64,000 nt of DNA from Exiguobacterium flavidum (GCF_003344535.1 NZ_QPKS01000006.1:127690-191689); one strand, 5' to 3'; positions 1 to 9,980 are shown, counted from the stretch's first letter. Notes: a model not told the origin generated them from the letters alone. Translations and numbers: made by a program.

Positions 1-719
1 TTCGCGTCGCGGATGACGCGGACCGACTCCTTCGTCGAGACGTGGCAGACATGATAATGACACCCTGTCTCTTCCGCGATCAGGACGTCGCGTGCGATCT
101 GGACGCTCTCGGCGAGGGACGGGATCCCTTTCAGCCCGTTCCGCTCACTGTACGCGCCTTCGTGTACGCATCCTTCCTTCAACGTATTGTCCTCACAGTG
201 CGCCACGATCGCTTTGTCGAGTTTCTTCGCTGCGCGCATCGCCTCCCGCATCATGTGCGCACTCTGCACACCGACGCCGTCATCGGTGAAGGCGAAGGCA
301 TCCTTCAGCTTGTCAAACGCGACGAGTTCGGTTCCGAGCTGATTTTTCGAAATCGCCGCGTAAGGCAAAACCCGGACTGCCGCCGTCTCCTCGATCTTTG
401 CGAAGAGCGCATCGAGTGTCTCCCGGTCGTCCGGGACAGGGCGCGTGTTCGGCATCGCGCAGACGGTCGTGAATCCTCCTGCTGCAGCTGCCTCCGTTCC
501 CGTCTTGATCGTCTCCTTCTGCTCGCCGCCCGGCTCGCGGAGGTGGACATGGACATCGACGAATCCCGGCAACGTCAGGAATGATCCCGCCTCGATGACC
601 TCATCGGATTCCTCAGGTTTTGCGTCGAGCGACGTGATGATGCCGTCCTCGATTCGAATGTCCGACTCCTTGAACGTGTTCCCATCGAACCACTTTGCAT
701 CCTTCAATCTCGTCTTCAT
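1..719 (-). CDS. pyrC: Dihydroorotase (partial, C-terminal part beyond window)
   Basis: Dihydroorotase interconverts N-carbamoyl-aspartate and dihydroorotate, step three of de novo UMP synthesis, in the cytosol. The readable part is the first 239 codons; the gene runs off the left edge. It carries the amidohydrolase metal motif [11 protein letters not shown] at about residues 55-65, typical of type I (Bacillus-type) dihydroorotases, then TDDGVGVQ and HCEDN segments that match the family. The start is ATG at 719 and overlaps the pyrB stop by 4 bases (ATGA), so it is probably translationally coupled to pyrB and controlled by the PyrR attenuator ahead of pyrB. No stop codon occurs in the visible part. 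The identification is firm; only completeness is unknown. Confidence 0.95.
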   Translation of the reverse strand, partial: MKTRLKDAKWFDGNTFKESDIRIEDGIITSLDAKPEESDEVIEAGSFLTLPGFVDVHVHLREPGGEQKETIKTGTEAAAAGGFTTVCAMPNTRPVPDDRETLDALFAKIEETAAVRVLPYAAISKNQLGTELVAFDKLKDAFAFTDDGVGVQSAHMMREAMRAAKKLDKAIVAHCEDNTLKEGCVHEGAYSERNGLKGIPSLAESVQIARDVLIAEETGCHYHVCHVSTKESVRVIRDA

Positions 720-1639
720 CTGCTCGTCCCCATTTCCATCTCTTTTTTCATTCTCATCGCCCGCTCAAGAATCGCCATCCGTGCGTAGACACCGTTCGTC
801 ATCTGTTCGAAGATGCGGGACTTCGGATACTCGACGAGTTCGCTTGCGATCTCGACCCCGCGGTTGATCGGTGCCGGGTGCATGACGATGGCGTGATCCT
901 TCAGCTTGCCGTAGCGCGCGATCGTCAAGCCGTGGGCCGCGTGATAGTCACCCGGATCGAACGCCATCGTTCCGTCGTGGCGCTCGTGCTGGACGCGAAG
1001 CAGCATCAAGACGTCCGCTTCGACTGCGTCATCGATACCGACATGCTCGATACCGAGCGTCGGATCGGCCCAGTCGACCGGACCTGAACCGACCACCCGT
1101 GCCCCGAGTCGTTTCAGCGCATCGACGTTCGAACGCGCCACCCGGCTGTGAGCGAGGTCTCCGCAGATCGCGACGGTCAGCCCGGTGAACTGCCCGAACG
1201 TCTCGCGGATCGTCATCAGGTCGAGCAGCGATTGGGATGGATGTTGACCGCTTCCATCTCCCCCGTTGATGAGCGGAATGTTCAATTCGTTCTGCAGTTG
1301 TTCATAGTAACCGGTCTCCCCGTGGCGGACGACGAGCATGTCGACCCCGATCGCCTCGAGTGTCCGGCAAGTGTCCGCGAGCGTCTCCCCCTTCTGGACG
1401 GAGGAGGTGGAGACGTCGAACGGGATTTCCTTCATGCGAAGCCGGTGCTCCGCCATCTGGAACGAGCACTTCGTCCGGGTCGAGTTCTCGAAGAACAGGT
1501 TCGCGACCGTCATGTCTGACAAATCCATCGCTCTTGCTCCATGTTTCAGTTCGATGGCCCGGTCGATCAATTCGATGATCTCAATCGTCTCGAACATTTC
1601 AAGTGTCAAAAAATTGGCTTTCGTCTTCGTCTTCATCAT
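716..1639 (-). CDS. pyrB: Aspartate carbamoyltransferase, catalytic chain
   Basis: PyrB condenses carbamoyl phosphate with aspartate, the committed step of pyrimidine synthesis. The 307-residue protein has the carbamoyl-phosphate-binding signature FENSTRTK (S53-T-R-T-K57) and a PALA/aspartate-domain segment with [11 protein letters not shown] near the C terminus, at normal family length. I start it at the ATG at 1639 because an AAAGGAGT ribosome-binding site lies 5-6 bases upstream; a longer reading from a TTG at 1663 would translate through that site. No regulatory chain (PyrI) is adjacent, as in Bacillus. The gene follows pyrP by about 120 bases holding a PyrR attenuator, and overlaps pyrC by 4 bases. 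Confidence 0.97.
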   Translation of the reverse strand: MMKTKTKANFLTLEMFETIEIIELIDRAIELKHGARAMDLSDMTVANLFFENSTRTKCSFQMAEHRLRMKEIPFDVSTSSVQKGETLADTCRTLEAIGVDMLVVRHGETGYYEQLQNELNIPLINGGDGSGQHPSQSLLDLMTIRETFGQFTGLTVAICGDLAHSRVARSNVDALKRLGARVVGSGPVDWADPTLGIEHVGIDDAVEADVLMLLRVQHERHDGTMAFDPGDYHAAHGLTIARYGKLKDHAIVMHPAPINRGVEIASELVEYPKSRIFEQMTNGVYARMAILERAMRMKKEMEMGTSR

Positions 1640-1661
1640 CTTCCACTCCTTTTTCGGCCGC

Positions 1662-1760
1662 AAAAAAGCGCACCTTCTTCGTGAAGGTGCGCTGAAGCAG
1701 ACGGATGCATGATCCGTCTTCCTAAAGGGCCTCCACTTTATCGTCCTCTCTGGAACGATT
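1662..1760 (-). promoter_or_regulatory. PyrR-dependent attenuator ahead of pyrB
   Basis: Immediately after the pyrP stop codon, the minus strand carries a PyrR-binding loop (CGTTCCAGAGAGGACG, 1742-1757). Further down is an intrinsic terminator, AGCGCACCTTC-loop-GAAGGTGCGCT followed by a T run (1662-1693). This is the anti-antiterminator/terminator layout of Bacillus pyr leaders. UMP-bound PyrR would hold the loop and let the terminator form, stopping transcription before pyrB. The binding-loop core CCAGAGAGG also occurs at 3791-3810, and the closely related CCAGAGAGACC at 3101-3110. Confidence 0.88.
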
Positions 1761-3082
1761 TAAAAGTCGTTAGCTGCTTTCTCGTATGAAGTTGATTTCG
1801 TTTCCTCGACTTCCGGCTGCTCCTCCTGCTTCGTCTTCGGCAGGATGAGGTTGAGCAGGATCCCGAGGACGGTCGCGAGCGCCATTCCCTGAAGGGCGAA
1901 CCCGTTGATATCGACTGCGGCATTCCCGATCCCGATGACGAGGATGACTGCTGAAATCGTCAAGTTGCGTTTATCCGCGAGATCGACCTTGTTCTCGACG
2001 AGCGTCCGGAGACCGTTCGAGGCGATGACCCCGAAGAGCAGGATGCTGATTCCGCCCATGACCGGTGTCGGGACCGTCTTGATCAAACCTTCTACATAAC
2101 CGAGGAATCCGAAGCTGATCGCGAGTACCGCTGCGCCGCCAAGGACATAGACGCTGTAGACGCGTGTGATCGCCATGACGCCGTTGTTCTCACCGTAAGT
2201 CGTCACTGGCGGCCCGCCGAGAGCGGAAGCAATCGCTTTTGCGACACCGTCGCCGAGGACCGTCTTATGCATCCCAGGATCACGGAGCGTCTCGCGCCCG
2301 ATGATGCGGGATGTGATGAGCTGTTCACCGATATGCTCCGTCAGCGTCACGAGTGTGACCGGGACGATCAACAGGAGTGCGGCGACGTTCAAGTCCGGCG
2401 TGTAGTCGACGAACGGGATCGTGAAGTCCGGGACATGGAAGAACGTGGCTTCCTTCAGCGGAGCGAATGAGATGATGCCTGCGACAGCTGCCGCGATGTA
2501 TCCGCCGATCAGTCCGAACAGGATCGGCACCGTGCTCCACATTCCTTTGAAGTACGTCATCGCGAGGAGCGTCACGGCGAGCGTGATGAGCGCGACAGTC
2601 ATGAACGTTCCGTTGTAGTTTCCTTCCGCGTCATTCATCGCCATGTTGACCGCGGTCGGAGCGAGCGACAGTCCGATGACCATGATGACCGGGCCGATGA
2701 CGACCGGCGGCAGGAGCTTCATCAGCCAGTCGACGCCGGTGAACGTGATGATGAGTGAGATGATGCCGTAGACGAGACCGGCGGCGATCCCGCCGATCAG
2801 TGCGTCCTCGACGCCCCATTTCTGGCTGACGGCGATGATCGGTGCGATGTAGGCGAAGCTCGATCCGAGATATGTCGGCACTTTGAAGCGTGTGATCAGG
2901 AGGAACGCGAGTGTTCCGACGCCGCTCGCGACGAGTGCGACCGATGTGTTGAGTCCGGTCAGCAGCGGGACGAGCACCGTCGCTCCGAACATCGCGAAGA
3001 CGTGCTGAAGGCTTAACATCAGCCATTGGAGTGGATTTCCTGGCATTTGGTTGACATCGAGTACGGGTTGGATACGTTTCAT
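1760..3082 (-). CDS. pyrP: Uracil permease (NCS2 family)
   Basis: A 440-residue, very hydrophobic protein with about 12-14 membrane segments and the NCS2/UraA pattern, including the GENNGVMAITR loop and the VIGPVIMVIGLSLAP segment. It imports uracil for salvage in symport with protons. The start is ATG at 3082 with an AGGAAGGAAG ribosome-binding site at 3091-3100. The gene lies between pyrR and pyrB, which is the usual place for the pyrimidine-operon permease. The upstream control differs from Bacillus: the PyrR-binding hairpin directly abuts the ribosome-binding site and no terminator is present. The C-terminal tail (KTKQEEQPEVEETKS) is polar and probably cytosolic. Confidence 0.95.
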   Translation of the reverse strand: MKRIQPVLDVNQMPGNPLQWLMLSLQHVFAMFGATVLVPLLTGLNTSVALVASGVGTLAFLLITRFKVPTYLGSSFAYIAPIIAVSQKWGVEDALIGGIAAGLVYGIISLIITFTGVDWLMKLLPPVVIGPVIMVIGLSLAPTAVNMAMNDAEGNYNGTFMTVALITLAVTLLAMTYFKGMWSTVPILFGLIGGYIAAAVAGIISFAPLKEATFFHVPDFTIPFVDYTPDLNVAALLLIVPVTLVTLTEHIGEQLITSRIIGRETLRDPGMHKTVLGDGVAKAIASALGGPPVTTYGENNGVMAITRVYSVYVLGGAAVLAISFGFLGYVEGLIKTVPTPVMGGISILLFGVIASNGLRTLVENKVDLADKRNLTISAVILVIGIGNAAVDINGFALQGMALATVLGILLNLILPKTKQEEQPEVEETKSTSYEKAANDF

Positions 3083-3090
3083 TTTTTCAA

Positions 3091-3126
3091 CTTCCTTCCT
3101 GGTCTCTCTGGACCACGTTAAAGGTA
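3091..3126 (-). promoter_or_regulatory. PyrR-binding hairpin over the pyrP ribosome-binding site
   Basis: Between pyrR and pyrP only about 60 bases are available. They contain CCTTTAA, then the PyrR loop TGGTC-CAGAGA-GACCA (3100-3115), and immediately next to it the pyrP Shine-Dalgarno AGGAAGGAAG (3091-3100), 8 bases before the ATG. The 3' arm of the stem includes the first base of the Shine-Dalgarno. No terminator hairpin or T run is present. The arrangement suggests PyrR blocks translation initiation here rather than causing transcription termination. Confidence 0.75.
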
Positions 3127-3142
3127 TTTTTTCAAATCATTT

Positions 3143-3879
<737 letters not shown>

Positions 3880-3885
3880 CGTGTT

Positions 3886-3914
3886 ACTCTACAGTTTTCT
3901 CAGTAAAACGTCAA
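3886..3914 (-). promoter_or_regulatory. Sigma-A promoter of the pyr operon
   Basis: On the minus strand, TTGACG (3909-3914) and TAGAGT (3886-3891) are separated by exactly 17 bases. The -35 box overlaps the last codons and stop of rluD. The predicted start near 3879 yields a leader of about 210 bases holding the PyrR attenuator. Confidence 0.65.
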
Positions 3915-4825
3915 GACTCGATTTCGAGTTTTTTCATCTGGCTGATCTCAAACGTCATCTCTTCCGGAAGCGGTGCCTCGAATTCGAGCCATTCGCCCGT
4001 GCGCGGATGTTCGAAGCCTAGCAACGCTGCATGCAGGGCCTGCCCGTTCATCTTCATCGTCTTGCGCGGACCATATTTCGGGTCCCCCGCAAGCGGGAAT
4101 CCGATATAGCGCATGTGGACACGGATCTGATGCGTACGTCCCGTCTCGAGCTGGCATTCGACGAGCGTAAACCCGACGTAACGGTCCATGACACGGAAAT
4201 GAGTCACAGCCGATTTCGAATTTTTCTCGGTGACGGTCATCCGCTGACGATCATTCTTGTCGCGCCCGATCGGCGCATCGACTGTTCCGAGCTCATGCGG
4301 AATCTCTCCGTGGACGAGTGCGATGTATTGACGCTTCGTCGTCTTGTCCTTGAGCTGCTGAGCGAGCGACTCATGCGCGAGATCGTTCTTCGCGACCATC
4401 AAAAGGCCTGACGTATCCTTATCGATGCGGTGGACGATTCCAGGACGCTTGACGCCATTGATGCCTGAGAGGTCCTTGCAGTGGTGCAGAAGCGCATTGA
4501 CGAGCGTACCTGAGACGTGTCCTGCAGCCGGATGGACGACCATCCCTTTCGGCTTGTTGACGACGATAACGTCGCTGTCCTCGTAGACGACTTCGAGCGG
4601 GATGTCCTCTGGCATGATTTCGAGTTCTACAGCTTCCGGCACCTGGACTTTGACCGTCTCTTGTCCTGACAGCTTATAGTTCGGCTTGACGACGCGGCCA
4701 TCCGCTTCGACGAGGCCTTCCTTCAACCAGTCCTGGACTTGTGAGCGTGACCAGTCTTCCTGTTCTGAGAGCCATTTGTCGATCCGGCCAGTCGCACCGT
4801 TCGCTTGAAAAATAAATTCATTCAT
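3911..4825 (-). CDS. rluD: 23S rRNA pseudouridine synthase (RluD family, YlyB-like)
   Basis: A 304-residue pseudouridine synthase. An S4 RNA-binding domain occupies roughly residues 12-65 (RIDKWLSEQ...SRSQVQDWLKEG), followed by the RluA/D catalytic domain with HRIDKDTSGLL at about 132-142, in which D135 is the catalytic aspartate. The family isomerises uridines in helix 69 of 23S rRNA or related positions. The start ATG at 4825 overlaps the lspA stop by 4 bases, the same lspA-ylyB coupling seen in Bacillus. The exact uridine target cannot be read from sequence; the RluD subgroup is supported by the S4 domain and the synteny. Confidence 0.92.
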   Translation of the reverse strand: MNEFIFQANGATGRIDKWLSEQEDWSRSQVQDWLKEGLVEADGRVVKPNYKLSGQETVKVQVPEAVELEIMPEDIPLEVVYEDSDVIVVNKPKGMVVHPAAGHVSGTLVNALLHHCKDLSGINGVKRPGIVHRIDKDTSGLLMVAKNDLAHESLAQQLKDKTTKRQYIALVHGEIPHELGTVDAPIGRDKNDRQRMTVTEKNSKSAVTHFRVMDRYVGFTLVECQLETGRTHQIRVHMRYIGFPLAGDPKYGPRKTMKMNGQALHAALLGFEHPRTGEWLEFEAPLPEEMTFEISQMKKLEIES

Positions 4826-5298
4826 TGAGTATTCGTTCCTTTCTTAGTGAGGCGCTCCTCGAAGAGGACGCTTACGAGCATGAAGATGACACCGAACGTC
4901 AGACAGACGTCCGCCACGTTGAAAATCGGGAAATTGTACCCGAACGGGAAAAAGTGGAAGAAATCGACCACTTCCCCGCGTGTGAAACGATCGATGAAGT
5001 TTCCGATCGCTCCCGCGAGCAAAAGTGCGATGCTCCAAGCGAACAGTCGATTCTTCGTTCCTTCTTTGTATAAAAAATAGATCAGCGCGATGACGACGAC
5101 GACCGTCACGACGAAGAAGAAGCCGAACTTCCCTTCGAGCATCCCCCAAGCAGCGCCACGGTTGCGGTATGAGTTGAGATAAAAGAAATTCGAGATGATC
5201 TCGATGGGCTGACCGATCGTCAGTTCCTTGACGACGATCCACTTCGTCAACTGATCGAGTCCGACGAAAAGAGCAGCAATCACAAGGTAGAGCCACAT
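4822..5298 (-). CDS. lspA: Lipoprotein signal peptidase II
   Basis: LspA removes signal peptides from diacylglyceryl-prolipoproteins in the membrane. The 158-residue protein has four membrane segments, the GNFIDRFTRGEVVDF block and FNVADVC; the catalytic aspartates are D112 (VVDF) and D130 (FNVAD), with the family's 18-residue spacing. I use the ATG at 5298, preceded by TTGGAGG; the longer reading from 5376 crosses a hairpin and this ribosome-binding site and adds a charged N terminus unlike the family. Substrates in this window include the CtaC subunit and the sugar-dehydrogenase-like lipoprotein at 51.2 kb. Confidence 0.95.
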   Translation of the reverse strand: MWLYLVIAALFVGLDQLTKWIVVKELTIGQPIEIISNFFYLNSYRNRGAAWGMLEGKFGFFFVVTVVVVIALIYFLYKEGTKNRLFAWSIALLLAGAIGNFIDRFTRGEVVDFFHFFPFGYNFPIFNVADVCLTFGVIFMLVSVLFEERLTKKGTNTQ

Positions 5299-5319
5299 AT
5301 CTGATTTCCTCCAAGTCGA

Positions 5320-5368
5320 CAAAAATATGGAAGGACGGCCGCGAAGTCGCATGCAGCCGTCCTCCATC
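5320..5368 (-). terminator. Hairpin between ileS and lspA, terminator-like
   Basis: The stem is ATGGAGGACGGC-GC against GC-GGCCGTCCTTCCAT, with small internal mismatches, followed by ATTTTTG on the minus strand. It sits directly after the ileS stop codon. It could terminate or attenuate the ileS transcript before lspA; the T run is short, so read-through is likely. Confidence 0.6.
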
Positions 5369-5375
5369 TTATTCA

Positions 5376-8111
5376 TTATAGTGAATTGACCACTTCAGTA
5401 CAACGTGGGCAAAGCGTCGGATGATTTTCGTCCGTTCCGTTCTCAGTCGTGTACGTCCAGCAGCGGTCACATTTCTCTCCGTCTGCTTTTAGGACCGTGA
5501 TGCTCGTCGTATCGAACTCGCGTTCCGCCTGCTCGACGAATTCGACTTGTGATACTTGCAGAAGCTGTGCGATGTTGTCGATCGAAGAGAGCAATTCCTT
5601 CGTCTCCGCCTTCGGTGCGAGCTGCAGCTTCGCCTCGAGCGATTTACCGACGATTTTCTCGGCGCGTGCATCCTCGAGCGCTTTCAAGACATCGTCGCGG
5701 AAGACGAGGAACTTGTTCCACTTCGCGATGAGTGCGAGGTCTTCTTCCGTCAGCTCACGTGCTTCCGGCATATCCGTCAGGAAGATACTCGCATCCGTTG
5801 CTCCCGGTACGAAAACAAAAGCTTCGTCCGCCGTGTGCGGCAGGATCGGTGCCATCAGCTTAAGCAGACTGACAACCGTGTCGTACATGACGGTCTGGAC
5901 CGCGCGGCGCTCTTTAGCGTCCGCTTTGTCGATGTAGAGAATGTCCTTCGTGTAATCGAGATAGTAAGATGACAGGTCGAGGACGCAGAAGTTGTGAAGC
6001 AACTGATAGACGCCCATGAAGTCGTAACCGTCGTATGCCGTCTTGACCTTAGAGACGAGCTGGTCGAGCTTGACGCGCATGTAGCGGTCCGTCTCCGGCA
6101 AGTCCTCGAACGCGACACGGTGCGATCCGACATCGAACTGATCGAGATTCCCAAGGAGGAAGCGGACCGTGTTGCGGATTTTACGGTACGATTCAGAGAC
6201 TTGTTTGAAATTGTCGAACGACGCCCGGACATCGGACTGATAGTCGACAGAAGCGACCCACAGACGAAGAATCTCCGCACCGAACTGCTCCATGATCTGG
6301 ATCGGTGCGATCGTGTTGCCGATCGATTTCGACATCTTGCGTCCTTCACCGTCGAGTACGAATCCGTGGCTGACGACGGCTTTGTAAGGTGCTTTTCCAG
6401 TCGTCGCGACCGAAGTCGAGAGCGACGAGTTGAACCAGCCGCGATATTGGTCCGATCCTTCGAGATAAAGATCAGCCGGACGCTCGAGCTCTGGACGTGT
6501 CGCAAGTACGCCTGCATGCGATGAACCGGAATCGAACCAGACGTCCATGATGTCCGTCTCCTTCTTGAAGACGCCATTCGGGCTGCCAGGATGAGTGAAC
6601 CCTTCCGGAAGCAAGTCCTTCGCTTCCCGCTCGTACCAGACGTTTGACCCGTGCTCACCGAACAGATTCGCGATATGCTCGATCGTCTCCGGCGTGATGA
6701 TTTCCGTGCCGTCTTCCGCGTAGAAGATCGGAAGCGGAACGCCCCACGCGCGCTGACGCGAGATGACCCAGTCGCCGCGATCCTTGAACATGTTATAGAG
6801 GCGCGTCTCGCCCCACTCCGGAAGCCACTTCACTTGCTTGATCTCTTCAAGGATCGTCTCGCGGAAGTCCTTGATCGAGGCGAACCATTGCGGCGTCGCG
6901 CGGAAGATGACCGGCTTCTTCGTCCGCCAGTCATGCGGGTAGGAGTGCTTGATGAACGAGATCTTGAGGAGCGCGCCGGCTGCTTCGAGCGCCTGGCCGA
7001 TTTCCTTGTTCGCGTCCTCGTAGAAGAGTCCTTCGAATCCTGGCGCTTCCGCCGTCATGACACCTTTGTCGTCGACAGGGCAGAGAACGTCGAGACCGTA
7101 CGTCTGACCGACACGGAAGTCGTCTTCCCCATGACCCGGCGCCGTATGGACGCAACCTGTCGCTTCGGCCGTGACGTGATCGCCGAGGATGACGAGCGAG
7201 TCCCGGTCGTAGAGCGGATGTTTCGTCACGATGTACTCGAGCTCCGCCCCTGGGAATGTCCCGTCGACCATAGCATCTTCCCATCCGAGGGCAGCAGTGA
7301 CTTCACCGACGAGCGATTCAGCGACGATGTAGCCTTTTCCGTCATGGCGGATGCGGGCGTACGTCAATTCAGGACTGACTGCGATCCCGAGGTTCGCAGG
7401 GATCGTCCAAGGAGTCGTCGTCCAGATCACGAAGTGGTCCGTCGGTTCGAGCTTCCCTTTGCCGTCCGTCACTTGGAAAGCGACGTAGATCGCAGGTGAA
7501 CGTTTGTCCTGATACTCGATCTCGGCTTCAGCGAGAGCCGATTCAGAAGAAGGTGACCAGTAGACCGGTTTTTTCCCTTTATAGATGTATCCTTTGTTCG
7601 CCATGTCGCCGAACAAGCGGATCTGAGCCGCTTCGAACTCCGGCTGCAGCGTGATGTACGGATTCTCATAGTCGCCAAGCAACCCGAGACGTTTGAACTG
7701 CTCGCGCTGGTGATCGACCTGCTCGAGTGCATACTTCGCGCAAAGCTCCCGGAACTCAGCGACCGTCATCGTCTTCCGGTCAACCCCCGCCTTTTGGAGA
7801 GCCGTTTCGATCGGCAGACCGTGCGTGTCCCATCCCGGTACGTACGGTGAACGGAAACCATTCATCGACTTGTAGCGGACGATCATGTCCTTCAGTACCT
7901 TGTTCAATCCGTGGCCCATGTGGATGTCGCCGTTCGCGTATGGCGGACCGTCGTGCAGGACGAACAGCGGTCTTCCTTCGTTCTTCTTCTGTACGGCAGC
8001 ATACAAGTCGAGCTCCTCCCAGCGTTCCTGGAAGCCAGGTTCACGTTTTGGAAGGTTGCCTCGCATCAAAAATTCTGTTTTTGGCATCAAAAGCGTATCT
8101 TTATACTCCAT
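5376..8111 (-). CDS. ileS: Isoleucine--tRNA ligase
   Basis: Class I aminoacyl-tRNA synthetase charging tRNA-Ile, 911 residues. The HIGH motif reads HMGH (64-67) within [18 protein letters not shown], and the KMSKS motif is in [12 protein letters not shown]-terminal zinc finger has C881, C884, C901 and C904. The editing (CP1) domain contains the [13 protein letters not shown] block. The start is ATG at 8111, giving [14 protein letters not shown], which matches Bacillus IleS; the extension to 8144 has no ribosome-binding site. The zinc finger marks the bacterial, mupirocin-sensitive type (established family knowledge). Expression is controlled by the T-box leader at 8142-8395. Confidence 0.97.
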   Translation of the reverse strand: MEYKDTLLMPKTEFLMRGNLPKREPGFQERWEELDLYAAVQKKNEGRPLFVLHDGPPYANGDIHMGHGLNKVLKDMIVRYKSMNGFRSPYVPGWDTHGLPIETALQKAGVDRKTMTVAEFRELCAKYALEQVDHQREQFKRLGLLGDYENPYITLQPEFEAAQIRLFGDMANKGYIYKGKKPVYWSPSSESALAEAEIEYQDKRSPAIYVAFQVTDGKGKLEPTDHFVIWTTTPWTIPANLGIAVSPELTYARIRHDGKGYIVAESLVGEVTAALGWEDAMVDGTFPGAELEYIVTKHPLYDRDSLVILGDHVTAEATGCVHTAPGHGEDDFRVGQTYGLDVLCPVDDKGVMTAEAPGFEGLFYEDANKEIGQALEAAGALLKISFIKHSYPHDWRTKKPVIFRATPQWFASIKDFRETILEEIKQVKWLPEWGETRLYNMFKDRGDWVISRQRAWGVPLPIFYAEDGTEIITPETIEHIANLFGEHGSNVWYEREAKDLLPEGFTHPGSPNGVFKKETDIMDVWFDSGSSHAGVLATRPELERPADLYLEGSDQYRGWFNSSLSTSVATTGKAPYKAVVSHGFVLDGEGRKMSKSIGNTIAPIQIMEQFGAEILRLWVASVDYQSDVRASFDNFKQVSESYRKIRNTVRFLLGNLDQFDVGSHRVAFEDLPETDRYMRVKLDQLVSKVKTAYDGYDFMGVYQLLHNFCVLDLSSYYLDYTKDILYIDKADAKERRAVQTVMYDTVVSLLKLMAPILPHTADEAFVFVPGATDASIFLTDMPEARELTEEDLALIAKWNKFLVFRDDVLKALEDARAEKIVGKSLEAKLQLAPKAETKELLSSIDNIAQLLQVSQVEFVEQAEREFDTTSITVLKADGEKCDRCWTYTTENGTDENHPTLCPRCTEVVNSL

Positions 8112-8141
8112 CTGACAATACCTCTTTTCATTTTTTGAATA

Positions 8142-8395
8142 CAAAAAAGCCAGCTGTCCCTATAGGGACGAGCTGGCTTGAACTCGCGGTACCACCCTAC
8201 TAGCCGCACTGAATCCTTGCGGCCGCTTAAGAGCCCGGTAACGGGGGCGAATCGGTCCTGTCTACTTTAGTTCGACAGGGCACTCGGAGGGGATGACTCA
8301 CACATGCTTTCCGACCGGGCTCACACCATCCCCGGCTCGCTTTCGGCAGTCCATGCGAAGACTTGTCCTCGTCGACGTTTTAGTTATATGACATC
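8142..8395 (-). ncRNA. Isoleucine T-box riboswitch leader of ileS
   Basis: The minus strand carries the T-box consensus AGGGTGGTACCGCG (8185-8198) followed by a strong intrinsic terminator, AAGCCAGCT-CGTCCC/GGGAC-AGCTGGCTT with a T6 run (8142-8180). The 5' part has the GACGAGGACAAGT and GCGAGCCGGGGATGG elements of a Stem I. The Stem I 3' side reads GAGTCATCCCC, offering ATC as the isoleucine specifier codon. Uncharged tRNA-Ile would pair at the specifier and T-box and prevent termination. The element is complete and lies directly before ileS. Confidence 0.95.
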
Positions 8396-8905
8396 GTCGT
8401 CATTATACGCAACCGCTGGAACCTCGTCAAGAACTTCCCGTCTCGCCGGTTCGAACGAATCCCAGTCATTGCTTGCGAGGAGTTCCGTCTGTGCGTCGAT
8501 CAGCACCTTGAAGCGGTTGCGGTACAATTCGATTTTCTTGCGCATCTGCTCGACCTCGAAATCGGCACGGTGTGCTTTGCGTTGTGCATCGTCGACGATG
8601 CGTTCCGCGTCGCGCTCCGCCTGCTTGACGATCAGGCTTGCCTCCTTCGCAGCGTTCGCCTTGACCTCTTCGGCTGCCTCCTGAGCGACGATGATCGACT
8701 TGTTCAGCGTCTCTTCCATCGAGCTGAAGTAGTCGACACGCGACTGCATGTTCTCGATCAGCTCTTGCTGATGACGGTTTTCTCGAAGAAGCATCTCGAA
8801 GTCCTTGATGATCTGATCAAGGAACTCGTTGACTTCATCCTCATCGTAACCGCGAAACTTGCGGGTGAATTCCTTATTGTGAATATCCAGTGGAGTGAGC
8901 GGCAT
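8384..8905 (-). CDS. divIVA: Cell-division initiation protein DivIVA
   Basis: A 173-residue coiled-coil protein that binds negatively curved membrane at septa and poles. The N terminus MPLTPLDIHNKEF followed by FRGYDEDEVNEFLDQI is the conserved lipid-binding domain; after that the protein is nearly all heptad-type helix. The length is close to the family norm (about 160-200). It is the distal gene of the ylmDE-sepF-ylmGH-divIVA block as in other Bacillales. In a non-sporulating relative it would act in septum placement and pole organisation rather than spore chromosome anchoring. Its last codons double as the ileS promoter. Confidence 0.95.
   Translation of the reverse strand: MPLTPLDIHNKEFTRKFRGYDEDEVNEFLDQIIKDFEMLLRENRHQQELIENMQSRVDYFSSMEETLNKSIIVAQEAAEEVKANAAKEASLIVKQAERDAERIVDDAQRKAHRADFEVEQMRKKIELYRNRFKVLIDAQTELLASNDWDSFEPARREVLDEVPAVAYNDDDVI
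8402..8430 (-). promoter_or_regulatory. Sigma-A promoter for the ileS T-box, inside divIVA
   Basis: TTGACG (8425-8430), a 17-base spacer, and a perfect TATAAT (8402-8407) on the minus strand. The whole promoter lies within the last 16 codons of divIVA (the LDEVPAVAYNDD segment). The predicted start is near 8395, at the 5' end of the T-box. Confidence 0.85.
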
Positions 8906-8932
8906 GACGATATCCTCCTTAAATGATTAACC

Positions 8933-9706
8933 TCAACCTTTTAACAAACCATATTGCAATTTGATGCGGTCGCGCTTCGTCGATCCGAGAATCGCGATCA
9001 GCTTGATCCGTCCCGTTCCTCTCAGTGAAAGCATGTCGCCCTCCTCAAGCAGGTAGCTCGGATCCTCTACGATTTTGTAGTTGACCTTGCTCTCACCCTG
9101 CTTGATCAGCGCCTGCGCCTTTTGACGCGACATTCCGAGAACCTCGCTGACAACCGTGTCGAACCGGAGCGAACTGACGAACCCCATCTCTTCTTGCCAT
9201 TCAGGCGCTTTGATTTTCAGGCGTTCGTCCATCGCGACCGGAGACAGACGAATCTTCGTCTTACCCGCCCGGTCGACGTTCGTCTCGATATAGGAAGCGA
9301 CTTCCCGAGCGACCGCGAACTGGACGATCTCGTCCTGAATGACGATGTCACCGAATTTCCCGCGTTTCAACCCAACGTTCAGAAGCGTACCCATGACTTG
9401 ACGATGCGAAAGCTCGACGAATTTCGTCGGATAATGAATACGATAGATAGCAATCTCGAAATCGTCCGGATTCAACTCGTAATAGTCAGGTGCGATGATC
9501 GCCCGTTTGCGTTCCGCCTCCTCGAAACCGCCCTCGAAAAAGAGGGCGCATTTCGAACCGACGAGCTCCCGAGTGATCTGCTGTTCACGCGGATCCATGA
9601 AATCCGTCACTTTGAACGTGTATGTCGCCTCGACATGATCAATCCAGTTCAGGACCTGATCGATGAATTCCCGCTCATGCCGGCGATAATGATCATAGAC
9701 GCTCAT
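8933..9706 (-). CDS. ylmH: S4-domain RNA-binding protein YlmH
   Basis: A 257-residue protein with a C-terminal S4 RNA-binding domain (about 182-240: VSEVLGMSRQKAQALIKQGESKVNYKIV region) and the YlmH N-terminal domain. Members bind ribosome-associated RNA; B. subtilis YlmH has been linked to rescue of stalled 50S-peptidyl-tRNA complexes (family knowledge). Its ATG overlaps the ylmG stop by one base (TGATG), indicating coupled translation. It lies between ylmG and divIVA, its usual place. No enzymatic motif is visible. Confidence 0.92.
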   Translation of the reverse strand: MSVYDHYRRHEREFIDQVLNWIDHVEATYTFKVTDFMDPREQQITRELVGSKCALFFEGGFEEAERKRAIIAPDYYELNPDDFEIAIYRIHYPTKFVELSHRQVMGTLLNVGLKRGKFGDIVIQDEIVQFAVAREVASYIETNVDRAGKTKIRLSPVAMDERLKIKAPEWQEEMGFVSSLRFDTVVSEVLGMSRQKAQALIKQGESKVNYKIVEDPSYLLEEGDMLSLRGTGRIKLIAILGSTKRDRIKLQYGLLKG

Positions 9707-9978
9707 CAGAAGAAGATGGCGCTGATTCCTGCTTGTGCCAGGTTGAGCACGAGGAATGCCACGATCGGAGAGATGTCGAGCATTCCACCGATTGGCGGGA
9801 TCACACGGCGAAATGGCGCGAGGAATGGCTCACACAACATCTGGAGAATTTGTCCGAATTTCGATTCCCGTGCATTCGGGAACCAGGAGAGAAGAATATA
9901 GGCGATCAGCACGTAGCTGTAATATTGCAACAGCGTGCTGAGCGTGCGGCCGAGAGCGACCATTACTTGTCCATCCAT
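9706..9978 (-). CDS. ylmG: YggT-family membrane protein YlmG
   Basis: A small (90-residue) membrane protein with two hydrophobic segments (about 7-30 and 65-88) around the family motif PNARESKFGQIL...EPFLAPFRRVIPP, which defines YggT/YlmG. The family is associated with division and membrane organisation; a precise function is not established. I start it at the ATG at 9978, 2 bases after the sepF stop, with AAGGGTGG upstream; a GTG start at 9987 inside sepF is possible but less well spaced. It is flanked by sepF and ylmH. Confidence 0.9.
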   Translation of the reverse strand: MDGQVMVALGRTLSTLLQYYSYVLIAYILLSWFPNARESKFGQILQMLCEPFLAPFRRVIPPIGGMLDISPIVAFLVLNLAQAGISAIFF

Positions 9979-9980
9979 GT

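Noticed and set aside
5299-5376. N-terminal extension of LspA starting at 5376
   Set aside because: It would translate through a terminator-like hairpin and the ribosome-binding site for the ATG at 5298, and adds residues not found in the family.
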